From the NCBI RefSeq assembly GCF_038049935.1, contig NZ_CP145886.1:4015001-4079000 (forward strand): 64,000 nt of DNA. Direction: 5' to 3'. Each line of letters opens with the position of its first letter. The stretch's first letter is position 1. Of this stretch, positions 34,673 through 43,656 are shown in pieces. The DNA comes from Rossellomorea sp. y25 (lineage in GTDB: Bacteria > Bacillota > Bacilli > Bacillales > Bacillaceae_B). The translations under genes were made by a program, and so were the position numbers. Under the pieces are notes generated by a model that ran no database searches, was not told the DNA's origin, and saw only the letters and a list, made by a program, of their open reading frames with translations.

Positions 34673-35167
34673 TTATGCTTTCGAATCGAACATGGATCTT
34701 CCTGCTGGTATCGACTTGTCACCGTTTGGACGAGAATAAGTCAATTTTTCTGATTGAGGCTGCAGCATCGATAGGTTCATATTGACAAATTGAAGAGATT
34801 GATAGACAAGCTTTTGATTGAGTTCGTTCCGGGCCTTTAACTCGGCTATCATATCAACAAGTTTCTGCTGCCAGTATCCAAGAGTCTTTTGATCTTCAGG
34901 TGAACTGTACTGAATACAGAGAGAGATCGTTGGGTTTTTCTCCAAACGGACTCCAAGCGATTGAAGATAGTACTCTGACTCCCGTTGTCTATTCATCTCA
35001 AGCGTATTGATGGCCGCGATATGCTTTTGTTCGTCCTTTAGTACAACGTCCAGTTCGTCCATGGCACCTCTCTTGATAACATCCGTTTTTCCAACAGAAA
35101 GATCGAACAAACTTTTGTGCAGCTTATATAGTTTTTCTAACGTTGCAATTAGTGACGTTACCGGCAT
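34673..35167 (-). CDS. flgN: Flagellar chaperone FlgN
   Basis: 164 aa helical protein of the FlgN family (B. subtilis YvyG): LIATLEKLYKLHKSLFDLS, KTDVIKRGAMDELDVVLKDE and the following conserved helix. It chaperones FlgK and FlgL for export. Located between flgM and flgK, 29 nt from flgK and 12 nt from flgM. Confidence 0.88.
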   Translation of the reverse strand: MPVTSLIATLEKLYKLHKSLFDLSVGKTDVIKRGAMDELDVVLKDEQKHIAAINTLEMNRQRESEYYLQSLGVRLEKNPTISLCIQYSSPEDQKTLGYWQQKLVDMIAELKARNELNQKLVYQSLQFVNMNLSMLQPQSEKLTYSRPNGDKSIPAGRSMFDSKA

Positions 35168-35179
35168 GTTTGTTCGCTC

Positions 35180-35446
35180 CTAGTTTCCGTTATAAAAATT
35201 CTTTAAACCTTTAGCAATCGCTTTCGGATCAATGGTGTAGTTACCGCTCTGCACTTGATCCTTTAATTCTTCAACTCTGGCCTGGCGTTCTTTTCCGAGC
35301 TTTGAAACCTCTTGCATCTCTTTAGCAGCAGAAGAGATCTCAATCTTGTCTGAAGCCAATTTCCCCATTTTGCTGACTTGATCCATTTTGTTAAGATTGC
35401 GCTTATAAGGATTAATGTTTTGATTTCCGATATTGTTAATCTTCAT
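35180..35446 (-). CDS. flgM: Anti-sigma-D factor FlgM
   Basis: 88 aa from the second of two consecutive ATGs (GAGGGG 6 nt upstream; the first ATG at 35449 is 3 nt from it). MKINNIGNQNINPYKRN and the C-terminal sigma-binding helix region (DKIEISSAAKEMQEV ... YTIDPKAIAKGLKNFY) are diagnostic. It holds sigma-D inactive until the hook is complete. It has its own sigma-D promoter. Confidence 0.94.
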   Translation of the reverse strand: MKINNIGNQNINPYKRNLNKMDQVSKMGKLASDKIEISSAAKEMQEVSKLGKERQARVEELKDQVQSGNYTIDPKAIAKGLKNFYNGN

Positions 35447-35489
35447 CATTTTCCCCTCGCTTTCATCACGTCCATTGTTTCTACCTAGT

Positions 35490-35516
35490 ATATCGGATAA
35501 AAACGTGGTTTGTTTA
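35490..35516 (-). promoter_or_regulatory. Sigma-D promoter of flgM
   Basis: Minus strand TAAA, 16-bp spacer, CCGATAT, 41 nt upstream of the flgM start. Confidence 0.87.
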
Positions 35517-35562
35517 GCTCAAGTGACTGGTTAGTTCTTCCTGATTTTCTTGTGTGACGTAT

Positions 35563-35979
35563 CTAGTTCTTATTTCTCACTGTGTAATACGTTTTCAGAC
35601 CCGATTCCTTCACTTTACTCTCCCATTCTCTCTCCGCTTCGAACTGTTTAAGGTCATTTAAAAGCTCACTGGAACACCCTTCGCAGATCCTCCCCGTCCC
35701 AATAATCTTCCCGCATTTATCACACGGATAACCCATGTTCGGAAATTGTTTCGTTTGAATCCTGCCCTTTTTCACCCATTTATAGAGAAGCTCCTCGTCA
35801 ACACCCGTCACTTCGATCACACGGGCCATGGTGGCAGCCCGGTTTTCCCGTTTCTTTAGAAATTGGTAGACTGCTTCGTACATGTTTTCTTCTTCTTTAT
35901 AGCACGTATCACATACATCCCTGAATTTATTTTTCATAAAAATCTCGTTACACCGTGGACAGTTAATAATTTCTGACAT
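35563..35979 (-). CDS. yvyF: Flagellar operon protein YvyF
   Basis: 138 aa. An N-terminal zinc-ribbon CPRCNEIF ... CDTC, a central MerR/HTH-like part (ATMARVIEVTGVDEELLYKWVK cited in outline: VIEVTGVDEELLYKW), and a second CxxC pair (CDKCGKIIGTGRICEGC). The order comFC-yvyF-flgM matches B. subtilis. Known as a flagellar-regulon protein of unclear function; may link competence and motility transcripts. Confidence 0.88.
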   Translation of the reverse strand: MSEIINCPRCNEIFMKNKFRDVCDTCYKEEENMYEAVYQFLKKRENRAATMARVIEVTGVDEELLYKWVKKGRIQTKQFPNMGYPCDKCGKIIGTGRICEGCSSELLNDLKQFEAEREWESKVKESGLKTYYTVRNKN

Positions 35980-36040
35980 CGTTTCATTCCTCCCTGATTC
36001 ACTTCTGTTATTCTCTATATCGGCAGAAATAAGAGTTGCT

Positions 36041-36742
36041 TTAACCTCTGGAAAGAGTCAAAGAGGATACTTCAACAGCTCCCGCTTCCCGCAGCAATTT
36101 AGCTGCCTGCCTCAACGTCGTTCCAGTCGTATAAATATCATCAAACAGAAGGATCCTCTTTCCCTTAACATCCGCTTCACCTAACTGAAACACCTGCTCC
36201 TGCTGTAATCTTTCCTTCCGTGTCTTTTTAGACTGCTTTTCCGAGTGTGAGCGGGTAAGGAGGGAAGAGGGACGGACCTCTGCTTCTTCCAGCAACGCAG
36301 TGGATTGATTGAACCCTCTTTCATATAAACGCTCGTTACTGAGCGGGATGGGGATGACTATATCAAACTCACTTTTTTCAATATAGTTTTTGAGAATGTG
36401 TGCAAATGGTTTAGCCAATGCATAGTCTCCTCTATATTTGTATCGAGCTAGATACTCTTTAAGAAAATCATTATATTGATAGAGTGATTCGTTCTGTAGG
36501 AGCACCCCTTTCCACTCAGTGTCAGACTCCCACCGGTCGCAATCCAGGCACTGCTCCCCTTTTATTAAGTCAGAAGATAACACTTCCATTGCACGGGAAC
36601 ACCCTGAACAACGCTCTCCCTCTATTACCATCAATTGTTTTTCACACTCAGTACACAGAAACGGGGGGACTCTGTAAAATAATCCCTTCCAGGACGTGAC
36701 CTCCACAAGTTCATTCCCACAGTACAAGCAGTTACTTACCAT
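36041..36742 (-). CDS. comFC: Competence protein ComFC (phosphoribosyltransferase-like)
   Basis: 233 aa from the ATG at 36742, which overlaps the comFA stop. N-terminal zinc-finger Cys pairs (CLYCGNEL, CTEC, CSGC, CLDC) are followed by a PRTase domain with ILLFDDIYTTGTTLRQA, the PRPP-binding loop. Needed for uptake of transforming DNA in Bacillus. Codons at 36280-36267 coincide with a copy of the dispersed GAGGTCCGTCCCTC element, encoding EVRPSL in a variable region. comFB is absent between comFA and comFC. Confidence 0.92.
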   Translation of the reverse strand: MVSNCLYCGNELVEVTSWKGLFYRVPPFLCTECEKQLMVIEGERCSGCSRAMEVLSSDLIKGEQCLDCDRWESDTEWKGVLLQNESLYQYNDFLKEYLARYKYRGDYALAKPFAHILKNYIEKSEFDIVIPIPLSNERLYERGFNQSTALLEEAEVRPSSLLTRSHSEKQSKKTRKERLQQEQVFQLGEADVKGKRILLFDDIYTTGTTLRQAAKLLREAGAVEVSSLTLSRG

Positions 36743-38228
36743 CAATCAACCCCCGCTTCACGGCTTCCCTATTCATGCCGTCGATATGAAGGAGCGCTTT
36801 GATCATCTCACCGGTACGGCCGAAGTGAAAATAGACGACGTCACCTTTCGGATAGTCCGAACTCCGACCCACTCTCCCTGCAATTTGAACCAGGGCGCTT
36901 TCCGTGAAAATCTTTTCTTCTGAGCCGAGCACAGCTACATCGATATTAGGTATAGTGACTCCCCTTTCCAGAATGGTCGTCGTGAGTAATATGGGAATCT
37001 CGTTATTTCGCATTTTCATGACTTTTTCTTTTCTATGGGGATCTTCTGCATGCACAGATTCAATGAGAGGATCGATTTCTTGAAAAAGAGGGAGGGCTTT
37101 TTCCATGATTTCAACGGTGGGGAAAAAGATCAGGGCTTGTTTTGATTGGTGGAGTCTTGTGCACGTCCATTTTTTCAATCCACGAGGAATCCGGTTTTTC
37201 TTAAGGGATTTTTTCCAAAGTCCGCACCATTTAAAGCGTGGCAGGGGAATCGGATGGCGGTGGAAGCGTGCCGGGATTTGGATATAGGATCGCTTCCCTG
37301 CCGCGCATTGCTTCTGGGTGTTCCGATCAGGGGTTGCTGTGAGGTAAATAATAGAAGAATCGGGTTTCCGTGCTTTTTCTACTGCCCATTGAAGAGAAGC
37401 GTCAAAGGAATACGGAAAAGCATCCACTTCATCGATGATCATCACGTCAAAGGCGTCGTGAAACCGGAACAGCTGGTGTGTGGTGGTCAGAACGAGCTCG
37501 CCATAGGTGTTTCTTTCTTCAGACCCTCCGTAAAGTGTGATGATCGTTGTGTCAGGAAAGACCTTTTTGAGACGGGGAGACAATTCAAGAATGACGTCGG
37601 TTCTAGGTGCTGCAATACATACCCGCTTGTTTTGTTGAAGAGCTTCATGGATTCCCTCAAAGAGAACCTCAGTCTTCCCTGCCCCGCACACGGCCCATAC
37701 GAGCAGGTCCTTGCTGTCTTTAACAGCAGTGACCATTTGCTGAGAAGCAACTTTTTGCGCTTCTGAAAGAGTTCCAAGCCAATGAAAAGTCGGTGGCGAT
37801 TCAGGAACCGGTGCCGGACCACACCATGTCAGAAGCGGTGTGCATTCAGACACCCTGCCCATCATGATGCAATTCCGGCAGTAGGTACAGTTGTTGTGGC
37901 ATCTTGAACATGAAAAGGAAGCGAACAAATGAGGCTTGTTATTTCCACAACGATTGCACAACCTTTCCTCCACACCTTTTCCATAGGCAATACATCCATT
38001 TAAATAATGCTCATGAAAGACTTCAATGGAAATTGGGATTTCATCTAATAGCAGGGATCGGCTGCTAAGAAAGGATTGGAGTTCTGAAGAATAGGTGAAG
38101 GATTCATTAAGGGGTCGGGGTGGGATGGAAGATAGATCTGAAATCCGCTGCAAACTGTGGTGCTTCTCTTTCACAAGTAATTCCGGAATCAAACGATTGT
38201 CTACAAAAGCAAAACGCAAACACATCAC
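36732..38228 (-). CDS. comFA: Competence helicase ComFA
   Basis: 498 aa maximum. AAAGGAG is only 2 nt from the ATG at 38225; a TTG at 38219 is better spaced (8 nt), so the true start may be there. An N-terminal four-Cys zinc finger (CNRCGNNKPH ... CSRCHNNCTYCRNC) precedes a DEAD-box core: Walker A WAVCGAGKTEVL, box II IIDEVDAFPYS, TATPD, and motif VI QIAGRVGRS. It powers DNA import across the membrane during competence. The promoter region is occupied by a cluster of GTGCCAGGCAC and GTACCTGGTAC palindromes. Confidence 0.94.
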   Translation of the reverse strand: MMCLRFAFVDNRLIPELLVKEKHHSLQRISDLSSIPPRPLNESFTYSSELQSFLSSRSLLLDEIPISIEVFHEHYLNGCIAYGKGVEERLCNRCGNNKPHLFASFSCSRCHNNCTYCRNCIMMGRVSECTPLLTWCGPAPVPESPPTFHWLGTLSEAQKVASQQMVTAVKDSKDLLVWAVCGAGKTEVLFEGIHEALQQNKRVCIAAPRTDVILELSPRLKKVFPDTTIITLYGGSEERNTYGELVLTTTHQLFRFHDAFDVMIIDEVDAFPYSFDASLQWAVEKARKPDSSIIYLTATPDRNTQKQCAAGKRSYIQIPARFHRHPIPLPRFKWCGLWKKSLKKNRIPRGLKKWTCTRLHQSKQALIFFPTVEIMEKALPLFQEIDPLIESVHAEDPHRKEKVMKMRNNEIPILLTTTILERGVTIPNIDVAVLGSEEKIFTESALVQIAGRVGRSSDYPKGDVVYFHFGRTGEMIKALLHIDGMNREAVKRGLIDGK

Positions 38229-38287
38229 TCCTTTCTTGGATAATGATGTATTCTACACCAGGTTATGAAAATCCTGCCTAATAAAAA

Positions 38288-38402
38288 GGTGCCAGGCACA
38301 TAAACATTGTTTTGTGCCTGGCACCGATAGTTCGGAAGTGTACCTGGTACATGATGACCTGATTGTACCTGGTACAGATAGCGCAATTTGTACCAGGTAC
38401 AA
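38288..38402. repeat. Palindrome cluster upstream of comFA
   Basis: One pair GGTGCCAGGCAC/GTGCCTGGCACC (38289-38325), followed by GTACCTGGTAC twice and GTACCAGGTAC once (about 38340-38402). These belong to the same family as the arrays beside the RAYT gene; the GTACCTGGTAC form is a variant. They fill most of the 195-nt comFA-degV spacer. Confidence 0.82.
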
Positions 38403-38423
38403 CCAATCAAAAACACCCAAACT

Positions 38424-39275
38424 TTAACGACTCATCTTCCGAGCCCATCCCATCCCCATCGATCCCTCACCTAAATGAGTACCGATTACAGGACCAAAAA
38501 TGCTGACATTAAATTCAACGTTCGGGTATTTAGCCTGAAGCTCATTCATCCACTCAATCGCCTCTTCTTCGCGATTCGCATGGATGATCGAAGCTTGAAA
38601 CTCTTCTCCGGAAGACACGGCTTCTTCAAGCAAAGACTCCACCCGCTTCAATGCTTTCTTCTTCGTACGGATTTTTTCAAAAGGAACGATGACTTTATCC
38701 ACAAAGTGCAGAAGTGGTTTCACCTGCAAAAGGCTTCCGATGATCGCCTGTGCTTGTGATAATCTGCCTCCGCGTTGCAAATGAGCCAGGTCATCAACCA
38801 TGAAGTATGCCTGTACAGATTGCTTCATTTCATCCAATAACGCAACGATTTCTCCAGCCGTTTTCCCTTGACGACCCAGCTTGGCCGCTTCAATCGCATA
38901 GAAGCCCTGAATCATGCAGCTGATCTCGGAATCATACGCATACACTTCAATTCCTTCGACCATTTCCCCAGCTTGAACGGCCCCTTGATACGTACCGCTT
39001 ATCCCACTCGATAAGTGGATGGAAATGACGGCATCGTAGTTCCGTGAAAGTTTTTCGAATAGCTCGACGAACTTCCCGACAGGGGGTTGAGAAGTCGTTG
39101 GTAGCTTTTGCTGGATGCTGACCTCTTCATAAAATTCACTTGCCGTAATATCAACTTCTTCTTGATAAGTTTCTCCTCCCAAAATAACACTGAGAGGAAT
39201 CATATGTATGTTCAGTTGATCACGCAATTCTTTCGGGATGTAGGCTGTACTATCCGTTACAATTGCCGTTTTCAT
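38424..39275 (-). CDS. degV: DegV family fatty-acid-binding protein
   Basis: 283 aa. The N-terminus KTAIVTDSTAYIPKEL, TTSQPPVGKFVELFEKL and HLSSGISGTYQGA are DegV family signatures. DegV/FakB proteins bind a fatty acid and can present it to the kinase FakA. B. subtilis degV lies upstream of comFA in the same order; degS-degU are not next to it here. AAGGATGG upstream of the ATG. Confidence 0.9.
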   Translation of the reverse strand: MKTAIVTDSTAYIPKELRDQLNIHMIPLSVILGGETYQEEVDITASEFYEEVSIQQKLPTTSQPPVGKFVELFEKLSRNYDAVISIHLSSGISGTYQGAVQAGEMVEGIEVYAYDSEISCMIQGFYAIEAAKLGRQGKTAGEIVALLDEMKQSVQAYFMVDDLAHLQRGGRLSQAQAIIGSLLQVKPLLHFVDKVIVPFEKIRTKKKALKRVESLLEEAVSSGEEFQASIIHANREEEAIEWMNELQAKYPNVEFNVSIFGPVIGTHLGEGSMGMGWARKMSR

Positions 39276-39411
39276 AGAATTACCATCCTTATTGTTTATT
39301 TTTATAGCCCTTGTTACGAGCTTGTTTAGTCTACCTTATGTATCTTTCTCATTTTATATGAAAACAAGTTGGTTTGCATTAGTTTCTAGGGACTTTCAGC
39401 TCCACAAAACT

Positions 39412-39484
39412 AAACAAACGTTTGTTTAAGACCCCGAACCCTAGAGCTATAAGGGATCCAATGTCCTAATCAAACGTTTGTTTA
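39412..39484. promoter_or_regulatory. Twin CAAACGTTTG palindromes
   Basis: AAACAAACGTTTGTTT (39412-39427, perfect 16-bp palindrome) and TCAAACGTTTGTTTA (39470-39484), 58 bp apart, in the degV-eamA spacer. Size and symmetry suit a dimeric regulator such as a TetR-family repressor; no such gene is nearby. Confidence 0.55.
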
Positions 39485-39490
39485 AAGGTC

Positions 39491-40393
39491 TTACCTCGTA
39501 CCGACAGGCATGGTTGAGACCAGTTTTTTCGATTTTCTGGAAGACAGGAACACTCCCGCAAAGATAATCAATAAACCTAAAATGAGATTATGAGTCACAG
39601 GCTCCCTCAGAAGAACAAATCCCCAAATCATCGCTGTACCCGGAATCAAGTACGTCACCGTCGAAGCAAATTCAGGTCCTCCATTGGTCATGATGTAGAA
39701 ATAAAGAAGCGTCGCCACTCCAGACCCTAAACAGCCTAACCCTAAAATGCCCAGGATGACCTCGCCTGATAACAACTCGCCAACTGAGATTGGATTCGTC
39801 AGCATCATTCCCACAAAACCTACCGCTGACCCAATCAACAACTGGAATGTAGAAATCACAACCACGCTCGTTCCAGCCAGATACTTTTTCGTAAACTGTG
39901 AAGCAAACGCGTAGCTCATTGTCGCAAGCACCATCGTCCCTACCCCTACAAAATCAGAAGTGAAAATCCCGCTCACTTCGAAATTCATCAGGACGAGGAT
40001 TCCTATAAACCCAACGATAATCCCAATCCATTGAAATCCGGTCAATAGGACCGAGAAAAATAAAAATCCCGCAAGTCCAGTCCAAATGGGAGTCGTTGCG
40101 TTTAAAATGGAGGCAGTGTTACTGTTGATCTGTGTTTCACTTAACGCGATCAGAGTCCAGGGCAACGCCGCATTACCAATCCCGACAACAAATAACTTCC
40201 ACATAGGGAGCGATTTCTTCTCTCCTTTTTTCCTTTGTATAAAAAAGATCGGAAGAAGCACAAGAGCACCGGCTAAACAGCGTAAGAATACCGTCCCCCA
40301 CACACCTACTGGATCCACCAGCCACTTAATAAAAACGAACGACATCCCCCAAATCAAACTTAAGCCAATTAACGCTATATATAATCTGGCCAA
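39491..40393 (-). CDS. EamA/DMT family transporter
   Basis: 300 aa with about ten membrane segments in two EamA repeats (LIWGMSFVFIKWLVDPVGV near the start; TYLIPGTAMIWGFVLLREPV in the second repeat). It ends in a basic tail (SSRKSKKLVSTMPVG). Drug/metabolite exporter superfamily; substrate unknown. Twin palindromes lie just after its stop. Confidence 0.87.
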   Translation of the reverse strand: MARLYIALIGLSLIWGMSFVFIKWLVDPVGVWGTVFLRCLAGALVLLPIFFIQRKKGEKKSLPMWKLFVVGIGNAALPWTLIALSETQINSNTASILNATTPIWTGLAGFLFFSVLLTGFQWIGIIVGFIGILVLMNFEVSGIFTSDFVGVGTMVLATMSYAFASQFTKKYLAGTSVVVISTFQLLIGSAVGFVGMMLTNPISVGELLSGEVILGILGLGCLGSGVATLLYFYIMTNGGPEFASTVTYLIPGTAMIWGFVLLREPVTHNLILGLLIIFAGVFLSSRKSKKLVSTMPVGTR

Positions 40394-40674
40394 TTTGCTT
40401 CCTCCTCTCCAGATTGTATAATTTAATAGTTAAATAGACGTTATAACATATTTTGTTAGTTCTATCCTATCTTACTTCGCTGGCGATGAAAACATTCTTT
40501 TTTCGTATTTTTGACCTATGATCAAGCATTCTTTTCCTATTAGAATAGGTTCATTCGAAGGGGATTCACATCTGCCAACTGAAACCATTTAACTTTCATG
40601 GGTTTTCGTCATATAATGGTTGGGTAGGATTTAACTTAGAGAAGACATAAATTACTTTATAGGACTGATATAGA

Positions 40675-41595
40675 ATGTACAATAAGGAAAAAGTGTTTGA
40701 AGAATTATCAAAGGTGATGCATTCTGACAATATCAAACGTGACGAATTGTTAAGAGAGCATCTGTATACGAAGTTAGGCGGAAAAGCAGATTTCTTCTTA
40801 ACGCCAACCACTTATGAAGAAGTGCAAAACATCGTGAAGCTGTCAAATGAAGTGGATGTTCCTTTTACTCTATTAGGAAACGGATCGAATTTGATTGTAA
40901 AAGACGGTGGAATTCGCGGGATCGTTCTTCATTTAAAGAACTTCACAGACATCAAAACGACCGATCAACTGATTGTCGCTCAAAGTGGAGCAGCGATCAT
41001 CGATGTGTCAAGACGTGCGTTAGCTGAAAAATTATCAGGACTTGAATTCGCCTGTGGGATTCCAGGTACCGTTGGTGGCGCTCTATTCATGAACGCCGGG
41101 GCTTATGGCGGAGAAATCAAAGATGTTCTGGATTATTGCCATGTCGTCGACCGTGAAGGGAACTTGGTAAAGCGTACAGCTGCAGAATTGGAGCTTGATT
41201 ACCGTCACAGTAATATTTCTGAAAAAGGCGATATTGTACTGGAAGCAACCTTCAGCTTGAAGCCTGGCGACTACGAAGAGATCAAGGCCATCATGGACGA
41301 TCTGACAGATAAACGGGAATCCAAGCAGCCACTGGAATATCCATCTTGCGGAAGTGTCTTTAAACGCCCGCCTGGATATTTCGCCGGAAAGCTTATTCAG
41401 GATAGTGAGCTTCAAGGAACGAACTTTGGCGGCGCTGAAGTCTCCACGAAGCATGCCGGTTTCATCGTGAATAAAGACAATGCGACAGCCTCGGATTATA
41501 TTTCACTCATTGAACACGTTCAAAAAACAGTGAAAGAAAAATTTGATGTGGAACTTGAACGGGAAGTACGCATCATCGGTGAAGATCTAGAATAA
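40675..41595 (+). CDS. murB: UDP-N-acetylenolpyruvoylglucosamine reductase
   Basis: 306 aa FAD enzyme of peptidoglycan precursor synthesis. The FAD-binding block is [39 protein letters not shown] and the catalytic Ser region [13 protein letters not shown] follow, the type IIa layout common in Firmicutes. It stands alone between oppositely oriented genes. The 280 nt upstream (40394-40674) show no gene. Confidence 0.97.
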   Translation: MYNKEKVFEELSKVMHSDNIKRDELLREHLYTKLGGKADFFLTPTTYEEVQNIVKLSNEVDVPFTLLGNGSNLIVKDGGIRGIVLHLKNFTDIKTTDQLIVAQSGAAIIDVSRRALAEKLSGLEFACGIPGTVGGALFMNAGAYGGEIKDVLDYCHVVDREGNLVKRTAAELELDYRHSNISEKGDIVLEATFSLKPGDYEEIKAIMDDLTDKRESKQPLEYPSCGSVFKRPPGYFAGKLIQDSELQGTNFGGAEVSTKHAGFIVNKDNATASDYISLIEHVQKTVKEKFDVELEREVRIIGEDLE

Positions 41596-41628
41596 AAAGT
41601 CAGGAATCCTTTGATTCCTGACTTTTTT
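41594..41628 (+). terminator. Terminator of murB
   Basis: AAAAAGTCAGGAATC and GATTCCTGACTTTTTT form a 15-bp stem with a T-run. It is symmetrical, and its left half supplies the stop codon of the minus-strand remnant. Confidence 0.93.
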
Positions 41629-41790
41629 GCTTTACAGCATCTACAATCCACGTTAAAAATTCAGGACCTCCATCCTGATTCAGATGATTGAACGACTTGG
41701 AGTGATAGATGTATCCTCCCTTCTCATTCCCATGTTCGAAATGAAACTCAAGCTCTTTTGATATGTACTGAATTGCGTTCTATGGACGAA
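41600..41790 (-). pseudogene. C-terminal remnant of an unrecognised gene
   Basis: The minus strand encodes AIQYISKELEFHFEHGNEKG then GYIYHSKSFNHLNQDGGPEF and LTWIVDAVKQKSQ to a TGA at 41602-41600, with protein-like composition but no start codon (a TAG precedes it). A +1 frame just upstream reads RLKEVLPFVHR, suggesting a frameshift. It is cut off by the terminator at 41812. Family not recognised. Confidence 0.5.
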
Positions 41791-41811
41791 TGGCAATACC
41801 TCTTTTAAACG

Positions 41812-41843
41812 AAAAAAACAGCCTAAAAGAGTTTTAGACTGAG
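41812..41843 (-). terminator. Terminator of the 42-aa ORF
   Basis: On the minus strand CAGTCTAAAA-CTC-TTTTAGGCTG forms a 10-bp stem followed by TTTTTTT. Confidence 0.88.
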
Positions 41844-41868
41844 CAGGGATGATTCGATTTAATTTTTC

Positions 41869-41997
41869 ACGTTATCTTTTTTTGACAATGGGGGCGGGCT
41901 TCGTTCTACGAAATTCTCTCAGCTTTATCACTTGGGATTGAGATACTTTCGCATCCAGCTCATAGGCTTCACGAGCTTTAAAATAGAGTAACGACAC
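41869..41997 (-). CDS. Small unknown 42-aa protein
   Basis: GTG start 9 nt after AGGAGG, reading SLLYFKAREAYELDAKVSQS then QVIKLREFRRTKPAPIVKKI and TGA stop. It is helical and basic at the C-terminus, without a signal peptide. The good ribosome-binding site and the strong terminator 26 nt after the stop argue for a real gene. No family recognised. It is 140 nt downstream of the NTF2-like gene and might share its transcript. Confidence 0.5.
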
Positions 41998-42136
41998 AGC
42001 TAATGCCCTCCTTTATAAAATAATTAGTTTCTTTTTACCCGAAAAATTCTAAATAAAACCAAATCAGAAGAAAAAAACAGACCTTTTTTAACTTTTATAA
42101 ACCCCTTCCTTTTTCACCTCAAAATGAACGCTTTTT

Positions 42137-42598
42137 TCAAAAGCTATAATCCCAGAGTATCTTCCATTCTCCTTCTTCCAAGGCAACATAACAGGTTTGA
42201 CTGATGGTCAGTTCACCGAATTGACTGTCAAAGAATAAATCGACCTCTGCTTTTCTTACATTTTTAAACGTAAGACCTTCCTCATTAAACGTGAACTTTT
42301 CTAATTTTTCTATTTTTCCCACTTCCACCTCAAACTCATCTACCACCATATGCCCCATGAATACATGGTTCTTCGTTTGAATATATGATGACTTGGGAAA
42401 CTTGTTCTGCATTTCCGGATGAAATAATTCCCATGCGTTACCGAAATCACCGGATTGTTCAAACTGATAAAACTCCTTGATGACTTCCTCTGGTGTATCA
42501 GGTTCCCGGCTTTCCCCTACTATCATGAATAGGGCCACTACGATCAGAATGGAGGCAATTACTCCAATGACCAGAGGAACCGGGCTTCTTCTTCTCAT
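42137..42598 (-). CDS. Membrane-anchored NTF2-like protein
   Basis: 153 aa. An N-terminal membrane anchor (about residues 7-27) is followed by an extracytoplasmic domain with the pattern of NTF2-like/DUF4878 proteins (TPEEVIKEFYQFEQSGDFGN and C-terminal EEGEWKILWDYSF). GGAGTGGTGGAGC precedes the ATG. It follows the HTH-TPR regulator by 69 nt and may be its operon partner. Function unknown. Confidence 0.7.
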   Translation of the reverse strand: MRRRSPVPLVIGVIASILIVVALFMIVGESREPDTPEEVIKEFYQFEQSGDFGNAWELFHPEMQNKFPKSSYIQTKNHVFMGHMVVDEFEVEVGKIEKLEKFTFNEEGLTFKNVRKAEVDLFFDSQFGELTISQTCYVALEEGEWKILWDYSF

Positions 42599-42667
42599 TG
42601 CTCCACCACTCCCTGTCTATAGTAATCTTTATGAGGGACTTGCTGGATGTATGAAAATAAAAGACAT

Positions 42668-43555
42668 TTATGAGAGTGTTTTTTGAGATATCTCCTCTAT
42701 TTTGTTTGTCAAATAAGTTAAATGCTCATCATTTTCAAGCATTTCAAAGATCAAAATCGATTTTTTAATATAAAGTAAGGCTTGTTCGTAATTCTCTTCC
42801 AACTCAAAATTATACCCAATATGATAATGCAGCTGTCCTAAACCGTACAAATGCTCTTCTTCAATACACCATTTTATCGCTTCCTTACAATACTTTATGG
42901 AGTCCTTGTAATTTCCTAATCGTGTTAAGACCCTTGCAATATTGTATAGCAAGCGTGTTTTAATTGATTTATCATTTAGTTGCCCGGTAGTATTTATAGC
43001 TCCTCTGACTTCCTCATAGTAATCAAGAGCTTCTTGATATTTTTCCATACCAAAATAGAAGGCACCAAAAGCAAGAAGAATCTCCATCTCCCTTTCTGAC
43101 AATGCTTTCTTACTATTTGCTGTCAGGGAAAATGCTTTTTCCAGTAGTGGAAAAGCATCCTCCCAGTTATGCTCAACCTCAAATTTATAGATTCCTTTAT
43201 GCCAATAAAGAAGCTGAAGATTAGCCTCTTCTTTAAAGAGTGGGTTGTTTTCTTCTGCAGCCACCATCTCCATCATTTCTGTATATCTGTGCTTGATTCT
43301 TAATTTACGCAATTGACGCTCAACCTCTTTTATGTAATCAAGACGGGGAGTCGTCCCAATTTCAAAGAAATAGTTAACATCCACTCCGAGTTTCTTTGAA
43401 ATTTGATAGAGAGAAGTAGCGCTTGGATAAATGTCTCCTTTTTCAATTCGACTGATGAGAGCTTGGGTACAAATCCCGTCTGCTAATTCACCTTGAGTCA
43501 ATCCAACTACTTTTCTTAGCTCTTTAATTTTTTTCCCAATAACAGAATAATCCAC
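42668..43555 (-). CDS. HTH-TPR transcriptional regulator (RRNPP/Rgg-PlcR-like)
   Basis: 295 aa from a GTG start (GGTGGTGAG upstream). An N-terminal Xre-type HTH (residues about 5-62, VGLTQGELADGICTQALISR) is followed by TPR-like helices through the C-terminus (YQEALDYYEEV, NYKDSIKYCKEAI, NYEQALLYIKKSI). This layout is shared by peptide-responsive regulators such as PlcR and NprR. No secreted pro-peptide was found downstream. The promoter region shares an AT-rich block (AATATTAATAT...TATA...AACAG) with each unit of the adjacent tandem repeat. Confidence 0.8.
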   Translation of the reverse strand: MDYSVIGKKIKELRKVVGLTQGELADGICTQALISRIEKGDIYPSATSLYQISKKLGVDVNYFFEIGTTPRLDYIKEVERQLRKLRIKHRYTEMMEMVAAEENNPLFKEEANLQLLYWHKGIYKFEVEHNWEDAFPLLEKAFSLTANSKKALSEREMEILLAFGAFYFGMEKYQEALDYYEEVRGAINTTGQLNDKSIKTRLLYNIARVLTRLGNYKDSIKYCKEAIKWCIEEEHLYGLGQLHYHIGYNFELEENYEQALLYIKKSILIFEMLENDEHLTYLTNKIEEISQKTLS

Positions 43556-43656
43556 AGTCTCACCACCCAGAAAATATTAATATATTTATATTTTAACAGA
43601 AAACAAGCAATTTTTTTAGGGAAATCCTCACACCTGTCCTCTCAAGCCCGTAGAGC

